This document shows, in pieces, positions 63,207 to 64,000 of a stretch of DNA of 64,000 nt. The stretch comes from Desulfurispirillum indicum S5 (GTDB lineage: Bacteria; Chrysiogenota; Chrysiogenetes; Chrysiogenales; Chrysiogenaceae). Numbering within the stretch: position 1 is the stretch's first letter; each line of letters begins with the position of its first letter. The stretch covers positions 2,058,001-2,122,000 of the forward strand of contig NC_014836.1 of the NCBI RefSeq assembly GCF_000177635.2, given 5' to 3'. The notes under the pieces are model-generated. The model saw only the letters and a program-made list of their open reading frames with translations, made no database searches and was not told the origin of the DNA. A program made the translations under genes and the position numbers.

Positions 63207-63653
63207 TCACTGAATGGGTACCTGTCTGGGTTGACTGCTCCCGGTCAGGGCGCGTTTCGGAATAGTGACATTCAGCACTCCGTCATGGTAGCTGGCCTGC
63301 ACGTTCTCCACATCAATGTCACCGGGAAGGGTGAAGCTGCGCTGAAACTTCCCGAAGGAGCTTTCCTGATGGATGTACCCTTCAGATTCCTCGCGCTTCT
63401 CTTCACGGCGTTCACCGCTGATGCGCAGCACATTTCCCGCCACATCGATGGTGACATCTTCTTTGGGAACTCCCGGCAGGTCTACCTCTACGACGTAACC
63501 CTGCTCATCCTCACGGGTGTTGACAGACGGGGCAAAGAATGGTGATTCTTTGCTGCCTGAACCGGCTTTCCCCGAAAAGCGATCCAGGAGCTCACCAAAC
63601 TGCCGTTCAAACTCGCGCAGGGGGCGCAGGGGATCAAGTGGTGATGGCAACAT
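63207..63653 (-). CDS. Hsp20 small heat shock protein, first gene
   Basis: The 148-residue protein has the start MLPSPLDPLRPLREFERQ, the alpha-crystallin domain with VDLPGVPKEDVTI, SSFGKFQRSFTLPGDI and DGVLNVTIPK, and a C-terminal VPIQ. It holds unfolding proteins in the cytoplasm. A promoter candidate is present at 63728-63755. Confidence 0.96.
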   Translation of the reverse strand: MLPSPLDPLRPLREFERQFGELLDRFSGKAGSGSKESPFFAPSVNTREDEQGYVVEVDLPGVPKEDVTIDVAGNVLRISGERREEKREESEGYIHQESSFGKFQRSFTLPGDIDVENVQASYHDGVLNVTIPKRALTGSSQPRQVPIQ

Positions 63654-63727
63654 GGTTCACACCTCCTCTTGCACTATGGTTGATCTAAGAGCTTGCTCAA
63701 ATACCTCACAACACGCAGGCAAAGGTA

Positions 63728-63755
63728 AGTATAAGCGCCCACCCCTGAAATTCAA
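63728..63755 (-). promoter_or_regulatory. Sigma-70-type promoter of the hsp20 pair
   Basis: On the - strand TTGAAT (63750-63755), 16 bp, TATACT (63728-63733). The -35 forms part of CCTTGAA, which also resembles a heat-shock sigma -35, but no CCCCAT-type -10 follows. Confidence 0.55.
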
Positions 63756-63770
63756 GGGCCACCTGGTGTC

Positions 63771-63806
63771 AAAAAAAATCCCGGTTCTGCCAGAGCAGAA
63801 CCGGGA
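63771..63806 (-). terminator. Rho-independent terminator behind the partial gene
   Basis: A perfect 12 bp stem (TCCCGGTTCTGC and complement) with loop CAGA; on the - strand it is followed by eight T. It ends the partial gene at 63831 and isolates hsp20 from it. Confidence 0.92.
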
Positions 63807-63830
63807 TAAAAAGGGAATTTCCCATAAGGA

Positions 63831-64000
63831 TCAGAGCAGTGGATGCTCGTTCATGGCAATCAGGCGCTCCCAGCGACGATCAACTTCCTTCTGAACCTCT
63901 TCAACAACCGGCTTGGCCTCCGGTTTATTGAGGTGGCTGGTGGCTTTCCCCATCAGTTTGAGGGCGTCGCCAACGGGGATCTTTTTGTCCTTGGGATCGT
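63831..64000 (-). CDS. C-terminal part of an unidentified gene
   Basis: The last 55 codons of a - strand gene that starts outside the window. They read through DALKLMGKATSHLNKPEA and end EHPLL, charged and helical in character, then TGA. A strong terminator follows at once, which supports a real gene end. I do not recognise the family. Confidence 0.7.
   Translation of the reverse strand, partial: DPKDKKIPVGDALKLMGKATSHLNKPEAKPVVEEVQKEVDRRWERLIAMNEHPLL

Noticed and set aside
1-64000. tRNA, rRNA, CRISPR arrays and intact insertion sequences
   Set aside because: No cloverleaf with a TTCGA-type T arm, no rRNA signature, no regularly spaced repeat array and no transposase or integrase motif was seen in the window.

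Overview
The window reads as part of the chromosome of a Gram-negative, diderm, respiratory bacterium. It has Lgt, LapA/LapB-like proteins, three TonB-dependent receptors, a TolC-type channel and a TonB/ExbBD system. It has a mannose-family PTS with HprK and RapZ but no sugar catabolic genes, a K+-independent H+-pyrophosphatase and a hemerythrin. This mixture suits a Desulfobacterota-like or Chrysiogenota-like (for example Desulfurispirillum) anaerobe; that assignment is inference only. I see no rRNA, tRNA, CRISPR array, integrase or intact insertion sequence.

Region 1 (0-25.6 kb, mostly + strand) is housekeeping: a CheD-like protein and an HDOD protein; on the - strand a hemerythrin and an lgt/diguanylate cyclase pair; then a metallo-hydrolase, proS, lapA, a lapB-like gene, ndk, an exported protein and metK. 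A tight run hprK-rapZ-EIIA-EIIB-EIIC-EIID-HPr-EI follows and continues into argD-argF-argG, an AMMECR1 protein and hppA. After a strong terminator come an L,D-transpeptidase (- strand), hflX and a YdcF-like gene.

Region 2 (25.6-59.7 kb, every gene on the - strand) is a metal and siderophore transport island. It starts with a DmeF-type metal exporter. A cluster laid out like the yersiniabactin uptake locus follows: an AraC-type regulator, a TonB receptor, an ABC ATPase with a giant permease fused to a degenerate M1-peptidase-like domain, two siderophore-type half-ABC transporters and an MFS protein. Next come two TonB receptors, each followed by a DUF4198 periplasmic protein, a MacAB/TolC exporter, a PepSY-flavodoxin membrane reductase and a complete TonB2-type energising operon (DUF3450, TtpC-like, ExbB, ExbD, TonB, TPR). 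The receptors and the energising operon form one logical system: outer-membrane capture, TonB power, periplasmic handling or reduction, inner-membrane import and possibly recycling by MacAB. No siderophore synthetase is present, so I infer uptake of foreign chelates.

Region 3 (59.7-64 kb, - strand) holds a Com-like zinc ribbon, umuDC with a palindromic candidate SOS operator, a gene-free, hairpin-rich segment of about 0.54 kb with a plus-strand promoter pointing into it, two Hsp20 genes and the end of an unidentified gene.

Regulatory and repeat structure stands out. CGGGAA motifs are phased at 21 bp multiples before the first receptor gene, and the same core recurs as a palindrome before its ABC operon. 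Hairpins lie directly after two receptor genes. A family of inverted repeats built on CCACGGAA appears at two sites, one beside a GxxExxY gene that lies between 50 bp perfect direct repeats.
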